Below are positions 1 through 14,946 of a DNA stretch of 14,946 nucleotides, one piece after another (within the stretch, counting starts at the first letter, position 1; each line of letters starts with the position of its first letter). The translations under genes and the position numbers were made by a program. The DNA is taken from contig WELB01000010.1 of NCBI GenBank assembly GCA_009602725.1, positions 986,193-1,001,138 on the forward strand, read 5' to 3'. Under the pieces are notes generated by a model. The model had not been told where the DNA came from, did not search any database, and saw only the letters and a list, made by a program, of their open reading frames with translations. The stretch is from Spirogloea muscicola (taxonomy: Eukaryota > Streptophyta > Zygnematophyceae > Spirogloeales > Spirogloeaceae).

Positions 1-30
1 GCAGCGGCGGCGGCGGCGGCTGCGGCGGCG
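1..30 (+). repeat. GCG-rich triplet run (poly-Ala in frame with the AP2 gene)
   Basis: The first 30 bases are almost pure GCG/GCT/GCA triplets. Read in the frame of the downstream AP2 gene they give ten alanines with no stop, so the coding region may begin outside the window. The tract could equally be 5' UTR. Confidence 0.75.
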
Positions 31-1329
31 ATGGCAGGGGTGGCGGGCGACACCGCCGATCTCATGGCTGTTGCGACACAGAGCCTCAGCCGGAGGCCAC
101 CGCCGATTGCTACCGGCACTGGCGATGAGTTGACGTTGCCGGCGGCGGCACCCCCGCCGCTGGCGCAGCTGCCCCTGGACGCCCTCAGCCTCTGGGCGCG
201 TCTCACAGAGGGTGGCACCATGGGGGCCAGCGCCGGCTCCGTCCCGCCGGTCACCGCCGGCGTCCCCGTGGCGGCCCTCTCCACGCCCTCGCGGCCTGCG
301 CCAGCCCTCCCGCTGCTGGCCCGCCAGCCCGCCGCCGCCGCCACCACCACCGTGCCGGTGTCGTTGGACCAGTCACCGACGGCCTCGTCGCTGCAGCACG
401 GCGGCGCTGGCCAGGGCGAGAGCAGCTATCGCGGCGTGCGCCAGCGCCGCCGCAACCGGTGAGCACCTTGCCTCCCTCCTCGGTCTGCACTGTCTGTCTG
501 GTGGAGCAGGGTCCTTCTTAATAAATTTTGATTAGAGAACTCCACGACCTGATGACGTGGTCATGAGAGCCGTCAGCTGGGGCCAATTGTGATGTACCTT
601 ATGGCAGTTGTGACATATTATATTGGCAATGGTTTGCCGCGGTGCAGGTGGGTGGCAGAGATCCGGGACCCGCTGCGCAAGGTCCGGCGGTGGCTCGGCA
701 CCTTTCCCACAGCGCACGCCGCCGCCGAAGCGTACGACGCGGCAGCCATCGCCATCCACGGCCGCCGCGCCCGCACCAACTTTCCGGCCTCGCCGGCCGC
801 CGCCGCCACGGTCGCGTCCACGTCCGAGCCTCCGCCGCCACGGCTGCCATTGGTGGCACTGCACAGCCGCTCCGAGAAGCTTCCTGGCGGTGGCCTTGCA
901 CCGGGCACCATGCCCCAAACGAGCGCGCACCCCAGTGGCAGCGCCGCCAGACGCGCCGCGGTCGGCCCAGTCGGCCACGGCTCGCCACAGCGACCGTCCT
1001 CAGCGCCGGCGGCAGGTGCTGGTCTGCCGATGCCACCAGCAGGCTTGGGCGTCGCCAGAGCTGGAGGCGTTGAACGGGTCCTCAGCCCAGAGCTATCAGC
1101 AACATCGGCCTCCGTCCAGGGCCCACTGCGGCCGTCGGGCCTGTCGATGGCCACCAACGGCAGCGGCGCTGCTGCTGCCAACCTGGGCGAAATTGGAGGT
1201 TCCCTTCTGGATTGGGAGATGGAAGAGACGTCCTCGCCGGCTACCACAGCTGGGCGCAGCGCCGCGCCATCCCCTTTGCTCGGCCGATGGCCATCCTGGC
1301 CTGACGACGACCGGCCGGACCTGCCTTAA
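31..1329 (+). CDS. AP2/ERF-domain transcription factor (two exons)
   Basis: Predicted sequence-specific nuclear DNA-binding regulator. Model: exon 1 31-458, intron 459-647 (GTGAG...GCAG), exon 2 648-1329; 369 aa. The intron splits an Arg codon inside the domain, and joining restores one continuous AP2 domain at about residues 133-189. It starts YRGVRQR, continues WVAEIRDP (beta-sheet that contacts DNA in this family) and WLGTFPTA, and ends with the helix [10 protein letters not shown] and TNFP. The basic RRRNR replaces the usual PWGKW-like stretch before the conserved Trp. Flanks are Ala/Pro/Ser-rich low complexity, typical of algal regulators; the C-terminal part carries an acidic WEMEE patch. 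There is only one AP2 domain, so ERF-like rather than two-domain AP2 type; the target site cannot be read. The frame is open upstream of the ATG, so the N-terminus is uncertain, and further 3' splicing is possible. The gene converges on the PRP2 gene. Confidence 0.85.
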
Positions 1330-1443
1330 TGCTCCAGCACCACCACCAAAATCTCACAGTCCAGCTGTGGGCATTGCTCACAGTATAGGCATCTTCAGTA
1401 GACATACGGTGACTGAAACCGTTGACCAAGCAGTGCACTCAGG

Positions 1444-1549
1444 GTAAGTATGTACTCTACATTCGGCTAGCCCTGTGTCCTGCACAGTCACCATACTAGT
1501 ATAGTGGGCTATATACACGTCACACCCACAGCAATTGTTCGGGCTACAG
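1444..1549 (+). other. Possible 3'-UTR intron of the AP2 gene
   Basis: A near-perfect donor (AGG|GTAAGTA) lies 114 nt after the AP2 stop. A pyrimidine-containing acceptor (GGGCTACAG) follows at 1549, giving a 106-nt intron, close to the smallest introns seen in PRP2 here (107 nt). It is inferred from splice signals alone. It may instead be a chance match, or a sign that the true 3' end of the coding region is spliced differently. Confidence 0.3.
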
Positions 1550-1568
1550 GTGCTCCTGAAGGAGCACC
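1549..1568. other. Perfect 8-bp stem hairpin between convergent genes
   Basis: GGTGCTCC and GGAGCACC flank TGAA. An additional T-A pair could close the loop to two bases. It lies between the two convergent stop codons and is followed by an A-rich patch. It might help 3'-end formation or RNA stability; the sequence does not show which. Confidence 0.6.
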
Positions 1569-2203
1569 ACAAAAAGAACACTGCTGTATACCCTAGCAAT
1601 ATAAAGAATACATCTTAAAGCCCGTCAAAAATACGCAGTCCTCGGTCCTCGCTGCCATGCTGGGATGCTCAGTATTTCCTTCTAAGAAATACAAAAATTT
1701 TGGCACTCAAGTGCCCAGCTTCCGTATCTACAGCATGTGCTGCATAGTCCCCACTACTGGAATGATGAGACGCAGCACACATTGCCACGTGCTGAAATTT
1801 CCACAAGCTGCCACATGCAGCTGCCGCATCCAGGGTCTGCATGCCCCACCTCCCTCTGGCCAGACAATCCGAACTGATTTGGTGCCGATGCAGCGACAGC
1901 ATTGAACGCTGTAGAAGATGACCCCAAACCGGACTACTGTTAGGAGTCAAGTGGCACAAGAGGTCACAGGTATGCAGGCAGAGCAGAGACAAAGTGATGA
2001 TTCACACAGACAGGCATAAGGGCCGCCTCTTGGTGGGTGACAGATAAGCACCTGGCCAAAGAACCAGGCATCCTTGGACCCCGGAGAGCATTGAAGCGAG
2101 CGCGAATGCGAACTTCAGCGCTTTGAGAATCCACTGACGTCCTGAAATAAGCAGGTGCTCTCACAGAACAAGTACTCGTCTGTGTCGCGCGAGTTCAGGC
2201 GTG

Positions 2204-10820
<8,617 letters not shown>

Positions 10821-11325
10821 GGCGCCCGGGCGCCGAGGCGGTGTGCGCGCGGCGAGCGCGGCAGAGGTTTAGCGGCAGTGGATATTGGACGTTATCAGAC
10901 ATGCTTGTCGTCGTACTTGGCCAGCTTTTCCGCTATCTCAATGCCCGTAAGTTTCCCCTTGGCTAGCTAACCCGTGAGCGCTTGGGGGCCCAGGTTGTGG
11001 GGGCTAGAGGCGTCAGCGTCATCCTCTCCTCCCGGGGGGGTGTCACTGCCCGCCACCGCCGTCATCAGCGTCAGCGTCACCTGTTCGCCCGCGGGTGTCG
11101 TGGCCGTCGCAAGCCGTAATGTTTTGTCACGGATGTTGAGGGCTGGTACTTCTCAGTCTCGGCATCCTCGAGGAAGTGACCACTGTGACGATCGTAGATA
11201 AGCTCGGGCCGGATTTCAGTCTGCGGCATTCCGGCTTCATCATGATCCTCGGCCTTCCACCGCCTTGGAATCCGCAGTCACGGATGCCCGGTGACAGCAA
11301 AGCCGCACCCGCCAAGCTCGGAGCT

Positions 11326-11335
11326 GCCACGTGGC
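11326..11335. promoter_or_regulatory. G-box / ABRE-like palindrome GCCACGTGGC
   Basis: Perfect 10-bp palindrome with a CACGTG core. CACGTGGC also matches the plant ABRE consensus bound by bZIP factors. It lies about 175 bp upstream of the lipocalin start codon. Binding by a bZIP or bHLH factor is inferred from plant promoters. Confidence 0.55.
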
Positions 11336-11449
11336 GGCGGCCTAAGGTGAGTCTTTCGGAATAGCCTGGGCAAATGGCCCCCGCCACGCCTCCGCCGCCG
11401 CCGCCAAGTGGAGGCCGCGGCCGCGGCGTCGGCGCCCGCGGCGCCTGAA

Positions 11450-11470
11450 CCCCTAACCCTAAATCCTAAC
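11450..11470 (+). repeat. Telomere-like CCCTAACCCTAAA tract in the lipocalin 5' UTR
   Basis: Two adjacent CCCTAA(A) units followed by degenerate variants (ATCCTAAC, CCAACCCTGA) lie 40-60 bp before the lipocalin ATG. They match the plant/green algal telomere unit and are close to the plant telo-box AAACCCTAA, which occurs near transcription starts. The copy number is too low for a telomere. Confidence 0.5.
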
Positions 11471-11509
11471 TCCAACCCTGAGTCCCTTCCGCCGCCCCGG
11501 CGGGCCGCC

Positions 11510-12217
11510 ATGGCGCAGCAGGCGGAGCTGCGGACCGTGAGGGGCCTGGACCTACAGCGCTACGCCGGGCGGTGGTACGAGGTCGCCTGCCTGCCGTCGC
11601 GCTTCCAGCCCAGCGGCAGCGTCAACACACGCGCGACGTACACGCCGCAGCCCGACGGCACCGTGCGCGTCCTCAACGAGACCTGGACGCGCGGCGGCGC
11701 GTCGCGCGCCGCCATCGAGGGCAAGGCCTGGCGCGCCGACGCCGCCTCCGACGAGGCCAAGCTCGTGGTGCAGTTCCGCGTGCCGCCGTTCCTGCCGCTC
11801 TTCCCCGTGAACGGCGACTACTGGGTGATGGACCTGGACGCCGACGGCTACTCGTGGGCGCTCGTCGGCCAGCCCAGCCGCAAGTACCTCTGGGTGCGCC
11901 GCAGCTGAAGCCGGCATGCAGCAGGCGTCGCTTCATCACGTTGTTACATGGTGCGTCCGGGCCCCACTGGCGGAGCTTGGTGGGGACGTCACTGACGCTG
12001 TCCTGTCGTCGCGCAGCTGCTGAGCAGGACGCCACAGCTGGACGAGGCCACGATTGGACGGCTGCTCTCTTTGGCGGAGGAGCAGGGCTACGATGTCAGC
12101 AAGGTGAAGCGCACGGAGCACGTTGCGGGTGTCGGTGGCGACGCCGACGAGTCGGCTGGGAAGAGCCCCACTGACAGGGGCGGCTGGTGGCTCGGCTCCA
12201 TTCTGGGCCTCAAGTAG
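11510..12217 (+). CDS. TIL: Temperature-induced lipocalin (TIL/Blc-type), two exons
   Basis: Small beta-barrel lipid-binding protein. Plant relatives associate peripherally with membranes and protect against heat, freezing and oxidative damage; no ligand is proven here. Exon 1 11510-11893, intron 11894-12016 (GTGCGC...GCGCAG), exon 2 12017-12217; 194 aa, close to plant TILs. The ATG has a strong GCCGCCATGG context and starts the family-typical segment ending GLDLQRY. Visible: lipocalin signature GRWYE at 20-24, the hydrophobic proline-rich loop VPPFLPLFPV at 91-100 (membrane-targeting element in plant TIL), YWVMDLD 104-110 and LVGQPSRKYLW 118-128. Exon 2 begins LLSRTPQLDE and continues GYDVSKV, with the characteristic GGWWLGSILG tail. 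Joining at Trp128 restores the family-conserved W-(I/L)-L-SRTP. Reading through the intron would end the protein at RRS three codons later. No signal peptide is seen. Divergent from PRP2. Confidence 0.93.
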
Positions 12218-12397
12218 TTGGCCAGCAGCCCTCTGCAGCAGGCTCGCCCCCACAGATAGCTGCAGTGTTGCGCAACACCTGCTGCCTCTGCATTCTGCAG
12301 TGTGAAGGCCACGCGTGCCGGCCCTCTCAGATGAAAGACCAACCTGCTCTGGCTGCTCCTGATGTTGCTCCTGTCGTTCACGTTCAGCAGCCTCCGT

Positions 12398-12440
12398 TTC
12401 TGGTCCGCTTCTGATCCGCTGCTGGTCCGCTTGTGGTCAG
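12398..12440 (+). repeat. 11-bp degenerate tandem repeat
   Basis: Four consecutive units resembling TTCTGGTCCGC: TTCTGGTCCGC, TTCTGATCCGC, TGCTGGTCCGC, then the degenerate TTGTGGTCAG. It lies in the presumed lipocalin 3' UTR. Confidence 0.7.
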
Positions 12441-12993
12441 CCTCCGCTCCTCCATTCAGAGTCCTCCACTAGACGTTTCCCTATCTCCGAATGAACTGCA
12501 GACCGCCCTCGTCTTGGCGGTACAGATGCAGATCCCCTCATAACGGCACAAAGCTTCCAACCTCACTCAGTGACAATGTCACACAGGCAGTTGAGGCTCC
12601 GCTCTCACACAGAATTGACTTCACACAGAGATCAGCCACACTATCACATGGACAGCACAGGCTCCGCCTGGCCGCACACCGAGCCGGACACAGGATGGGG
12701 TGGCAGCCATAGCTAGGGCGCACAGAGTAGCGCAATCGCCCCCACAATGTGACCGATGTGCAGGGGCCTGCCCTTCTACAGGGAGGCTCCCACTGCCCAA
12801 TGGGCTGAGCAGATGGTCACCCAACTCGACCCACTGATTCACCAGATTACCACATTCAACACCAGACACTCCGGCACGGCGTGCTCAATTGTCAATGCAG
12901 GGAAACAAGACGGCTTCTATGTCCAGCTCCTGCCAATTGCAGCAATGCAGCACCACTGGCTCTTTCATCTTGTTACATCCTTTCAAAGTGGCA

Positions 12994-12998
12994 TGTAA
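12994..12998 (+). terminator. UGUAA polyadenylation-type signal (lipocalin)
   Basis: TGTAA on the plus strand about 777 nt after the lipocalin stop, followed by a T-rich stretch. TGTAA is the dominant poly(A) signal in chlorophyte algae; use here is inferred. Confidence 0.45.
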
Positions 12999-13114
12999 TT
13001 GTTTATAGTGGCCTCCTTAGCAGCCACTCCCGTTTGGGAGCGATGGGAGCAAGCAGAGGGGCTCCTAAGTACAGGTCGCCACCGTGCAGCAAATAAGGGA
13101 AGGATCCAAAAAAT

Positions 13115-13119
13115 TTACA
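13115..13119 (-). terminator. UGUAA polyadenylation-type signal (membrane protein gene)
   Basis: TGTAA on the minus strand, 209 nt past the stop of the membrane protein gene and followed on that strand by TTTTTTGG. Position and orientation suit a chlorophyte poly(A) signal. Confidence 0.5.
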
Positions 13120-13327
13120 GGTGGATTTAGCTGCGCACAAGTCATCGAGGTGCTGCAAGAATGGTAAGGTCGTACATCAAACACAAAAACAACAGCCACA
13201 GATCATTCTCAAAGACGTCAAGCAGCGCTCTGCAAGGTGCACTTAATTTCTACCTGCTACACCTGCAGCCACTTGAAAACAAAACGCAGCTGCTGGTGTC
13301 ATATGCACAAATCTGTGCGCCCTACTG

Positions 13328-14793
13328 TCACCGCGCCTGTAAACCCCAGTTGGTATACGTCCATGGCAAGAGGGCAAGCACAATGCCGAGGTTGGTGACC
13401 CACACAAGCCCAAGCACCTGTAGCACAGTGAGCACCCAGCCCAGCGAGCCCGCCGCAGCGAGGACCTGCGCCGTTGGCTCTGGAGTAGCAATGGATGCAA
13501 TCAGGCCAGCCACAATCTGCGCGCCGCGGTTCAGTTGGTGCAGTCGATACACCTGCACAAATAAGTGAGGCAATGTTGACCACGGTGTCCACTGGGATGA
13601 CTGTTTTCTAGCATCTACAGCTGCGGACCAGATTCAGCATAGCCACTTGAGCCTGCAGGCAAGGAGGGCCGGGCTCACCTGGAAAACAATAGGCACAGCA
13701 GGCCACATAGGAGATTGCGCGTCGAGCTCACGCTTCTCAAAGTAGATCTGGGCGGCAAGCACGAGCATGTAGGGGCCAACAGCAGCAGCAGCCACAGCGG
13801 CGGTTCCAAATGGCGACACCGCGAGTATCACAGCGACCGGCAGCAGCACGCCAAGAAGCAACACAGTGTTCGCCCAGGCCTGGAAGCCTGGCGGCAGGCT
13901 CGTCTTCTGCCACGGTGGCCGCCAGGCTGCGGTTGCCAGTGGTGTGATCTTATGGTAGCCAATGCTGTCCTCGAGGTTAAAGTAGTACATCGCTCCAGCA
14001 ATAAACGCCGCGTCCGTCAGAAAGAGTGCCAGGAAATCTGCAGATATGCGTATAAGACCGGCCAAGCAGCTCATCAATCGTCATACTCAGAGAGGCGTCA
14101 ACCACGTCCACTTAAGGTGGCTCAAGCAGTCACAATCAGCACCATGTCACCGCCTCAGGCCCCACCCCCCCTCTTTTCTCTCCCAAGGAAAACTTTACCC
14201 CAGGTAAAGGCATTCGCCAGTGCTGATCCTGGCCAGATGTCAGTGTCGACCAATCGCAGGAGAATGCATTGGCATGCACATGGCGAAGAGGGGAACAGAC
14301 TGTAGCAGAATCGTCGTGCATGCACTGGGCGGGCAGCAGCTGGATGTCGATCTGTGAATGCTGTCATTGCTTGCTGGATGGAGCTCGCCGGCAGCGGGCA
14401 CTGCATGCGCGTGCATGGTGGAGGAGGAGAGACAAAGGAGGATTGGGCACCTGTCAGCATGGAGTCCTTGAAGACAACCTCCAGCAAGGACCGCACGACG
14501 ACCGGCGGCAGCACCACCGACAGCGTGAGCGCCAGCGGCCCCAGGATCCACTGCCAGGACGCCTTCTGGGGACCGTTCACTGGTGCGCTGGAGCTCTGTG
14601 CCGCGTCATCGGCATTGGCGACGTCGCCGCCGTTGGTGGAGTTGCTGTAGAAGGAGACATAGCCCGGCCGGCCCTGGGCCTCAGGCTGCATGCCGGCGTC
14701 CCGGTCCCCGTCACCGTGGTTGGCGACGAGCAGCATGTTGCGGAAGCCGCCGCCGCGCTGCTCCTGCTGCCCGGCCGCCTTCAGCGCCTCCAT
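13328..14793 (-). CDS. Multi-pass membrane protein of unknown function (three exons)
   Basis: I do not recognise the family. Exons 14793-14451, 14037-13679 and 13552-13328; introns 14038-14450 (413 nt) and 13553-13678 (126 nt), both GT-AG, with phases that join cleanly; 308 aa from the ATG at 14793. The frame stays open upstream to the N at 14919 with no ATG, so the real start may lie beyond the window. Layout: hydrophilic low-complexity N-terminus (1-80), then hydrophobic segments near 82-107, 116-134, 171-190, 192-214 and 274-302. A soluble loop at 135-169 contains HKITPLATAAW and PPWQKTSLPPGF. A polar segment with IYFEKRELDAQSP (212-224) and WPAVPIVFQVYRLHQLNRGAQ (226-246) resembles a conserved motif, possibly amphipathic. 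No catalytic motif is visible. Exon codon use is GC-rich like the other genes here. Transporter, scaffold or organelle envelope roles are all possible. Confidence 0.75.
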
Positions 14794-14806
14794 CGGGACG
14801 CCATTA

Positions 14807-14822
14807 CCGCCACCGGTGGCGG
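14807..14822. repeat. 16-bp perfect palindrome CCGCCACCGGTGGCGG
   Basis: A perfect inverted repeat just upstream of the ATG chosen for the membrane protein. It lies either in its 5' UTR or in an N-terminal Ala/Gly-rich extension. In GC-rich triplet-biased DNA this can arise by chance. Confidence 0.5.
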
Positions 14823-14918
14823 CCGCCACCGGCCTGGTGTCTGCTGCCGGCAGGCGCACGGCCTCGCTGCGGCGGCCGTCGCTGCGACGGCGCAGCGCGC
14901 AGGAGCCGGTGCGGGCAA

Positions 14919-14946
14919 NTTTTTTTTTTTTTTTTTTTTTTTTTTT
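14919..14946. other. Ambiguous base plus poly-T run at window end
   Basis: One N is followed by 27 consecutive T, abruptly ending GC-rich sequence. This looks like a contig edge, gap-filling error or sequencing homopolymer artefact rather than biology. It truncates the upstream part of the membrane protein gene. Confidence 0.8.

Larger units (their letters stand above)
1330..2203. other. Convergent intergenic region / 3' UTRs
   Basis: This holds the presumed 3' UTRs of the AP2 gene (+) and the PRP2 gene (-), which point at each other. No reading frame here has family resemblance and no RNA gene was recognised. It contains a strong donor-like site, a perfect hairpin and several A-rich patches. 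No UGUAA pentamer was seen in it on either strand. Confidence 0.6.
10821..11509. promoter_or_regulatory. Divergent promoter region between PRP2 and the lipocalin gene
   Basis: This 689-bp interval separates the two start codons and must hold both promoters and 5' UTRs. I see no clear TATA box. It contains a G-box/ABRE palindrome near the lipocalin, a telomere-like tract, a GC-rich stretch with a NotI-type palindrome near 11415-11425, several GTCA/CAGCGTCA direct repeats around 11008-11080, and an AAG|GTGAGTC donor-like site near 11346 that might mark a lipocalin 5'-UTR intron. A coding-like minus-strand segment lies at 10895-10963. Confidence 0.65.
12218..13327. other. Convergent intergenic region / 3' UTRs
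   Basis: This lies between the lipocalin stop (+) and the membrane-protein stop (-). No coding segment with recognisable similarity was found on either strand. It contains an 11-bp tandem repeat and one polyadenylation-type pentamer for each gene, suggesting a long lipocalin 3' UTR (about 0.8 kb) and a short one (about 0.2 kb) for its neighbour. Confidence 0.6.

Noticed and set aside
623-1447. Long plus-strand frame overlapping AP2 exon 2 in another phase
   Set aside because: Arg/Pro-rich product typical of a shadow frame in GC-rich DNA; the AP2 domain lies in the alternative frame.
2101-2164. Alternative last PRP2 exon (GACGTCAGTGG...)
   Set aside because: The exon at 2256-2204 gives KDVEDA...KMPRGKGRA, which matches the conserved PRP2 end; the other does not.
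11176-11364. Plus-strand small frame ahead of the lipocalin
   Set aside because: No similarity recognised; better read as promoter/5' UTR, though an AAG|GTGAGTC donor-like site occurs in it.
11894-11908. Lipocalin ending unspliced at VRRS
   Set aside because: The conserved TIL C-terminus (SRTP..., GYDVSK, WW) follows in the next exon after a proper GT-AG intron.
11572-12174. 200-codon plus-strand frame across the lipocalin
   Set aside because: Arg-rich shadow of the lipocalin exons; the lipocalin motifs and splice joint are in the other frame.

Overview
This is nuclear DNA from an intron-rich eukaryote, most likely a green alga (chlorophyte, perhaps a trebouxiophyte). The evidence is: many short GT-AG introns (about 106-413 nt) in GC-rich coding sequence; proteins closest to the plant/algal lineage (single AP2/ERF domain, plant-type temperature-induced lipocalin, PRP2 with plant-like residues); G/C-rich triplet runs; and UGUAA polyadenylation-type pentamers in two intergenic regions. 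The genus assignment is inference, made from sequence features recalled without any database search.

Layout, left to right. (1) 31-1329 (+): a two-exon gene with one AP2/ERF DNA-binding domain, possibly missing its 5' end at the window edge. (2) 1330-2203: convergent intergenic/3'-UTR DNA with a perfect hairpin and a possible 3'-UTR intron. (3) 2204-10820 (-): a 29-exon gene for a 992-residue DEAH-box spliceosomal ATPase of the PRP2/DHX16 family. It was rebuilt exon by exon; all phases agree and the coding length is 2979 nt. It contains one GC-AG intron and one probable 18-nt micro-exon. (4) 10821-11509: divergent promoter region with a G-box/ABRE palindrome and a telomere-like tract. (5) 11510-12217 (+): two-exon temperature-induced lipocalin, 194 aa. 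(6) 12218-13327: convergent intergenic DNA with an 11-bp tandem repeat and a polyadenylation-type signal for each flanking gene. (7) 13328-14793 or beyond (-): three-exon multi-pass membrane protein of unrecognised family. (8) 14919-14946: an N followed by 27 T, which looks like a contig edge or assembly artefact.

The genes are not an operon and show no shared pathway: a transcription factor, a pre-mRNA splicing motor, a stress-type lipocalin and an unknown membrane protein. They alternate as convergent, divergent, convergent pairs, so the PRP2 and lipocalin genes share the promoter interval. I found no mobile element, CRISPR array, rRNA or tRNA, and no clear sign of a new multi-gene system. 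The items most worth a second look are splicing details of PRP2, the lipocalin upstream elements, a coding-like segment in the divergent promoter, and the unknown membrane protein.
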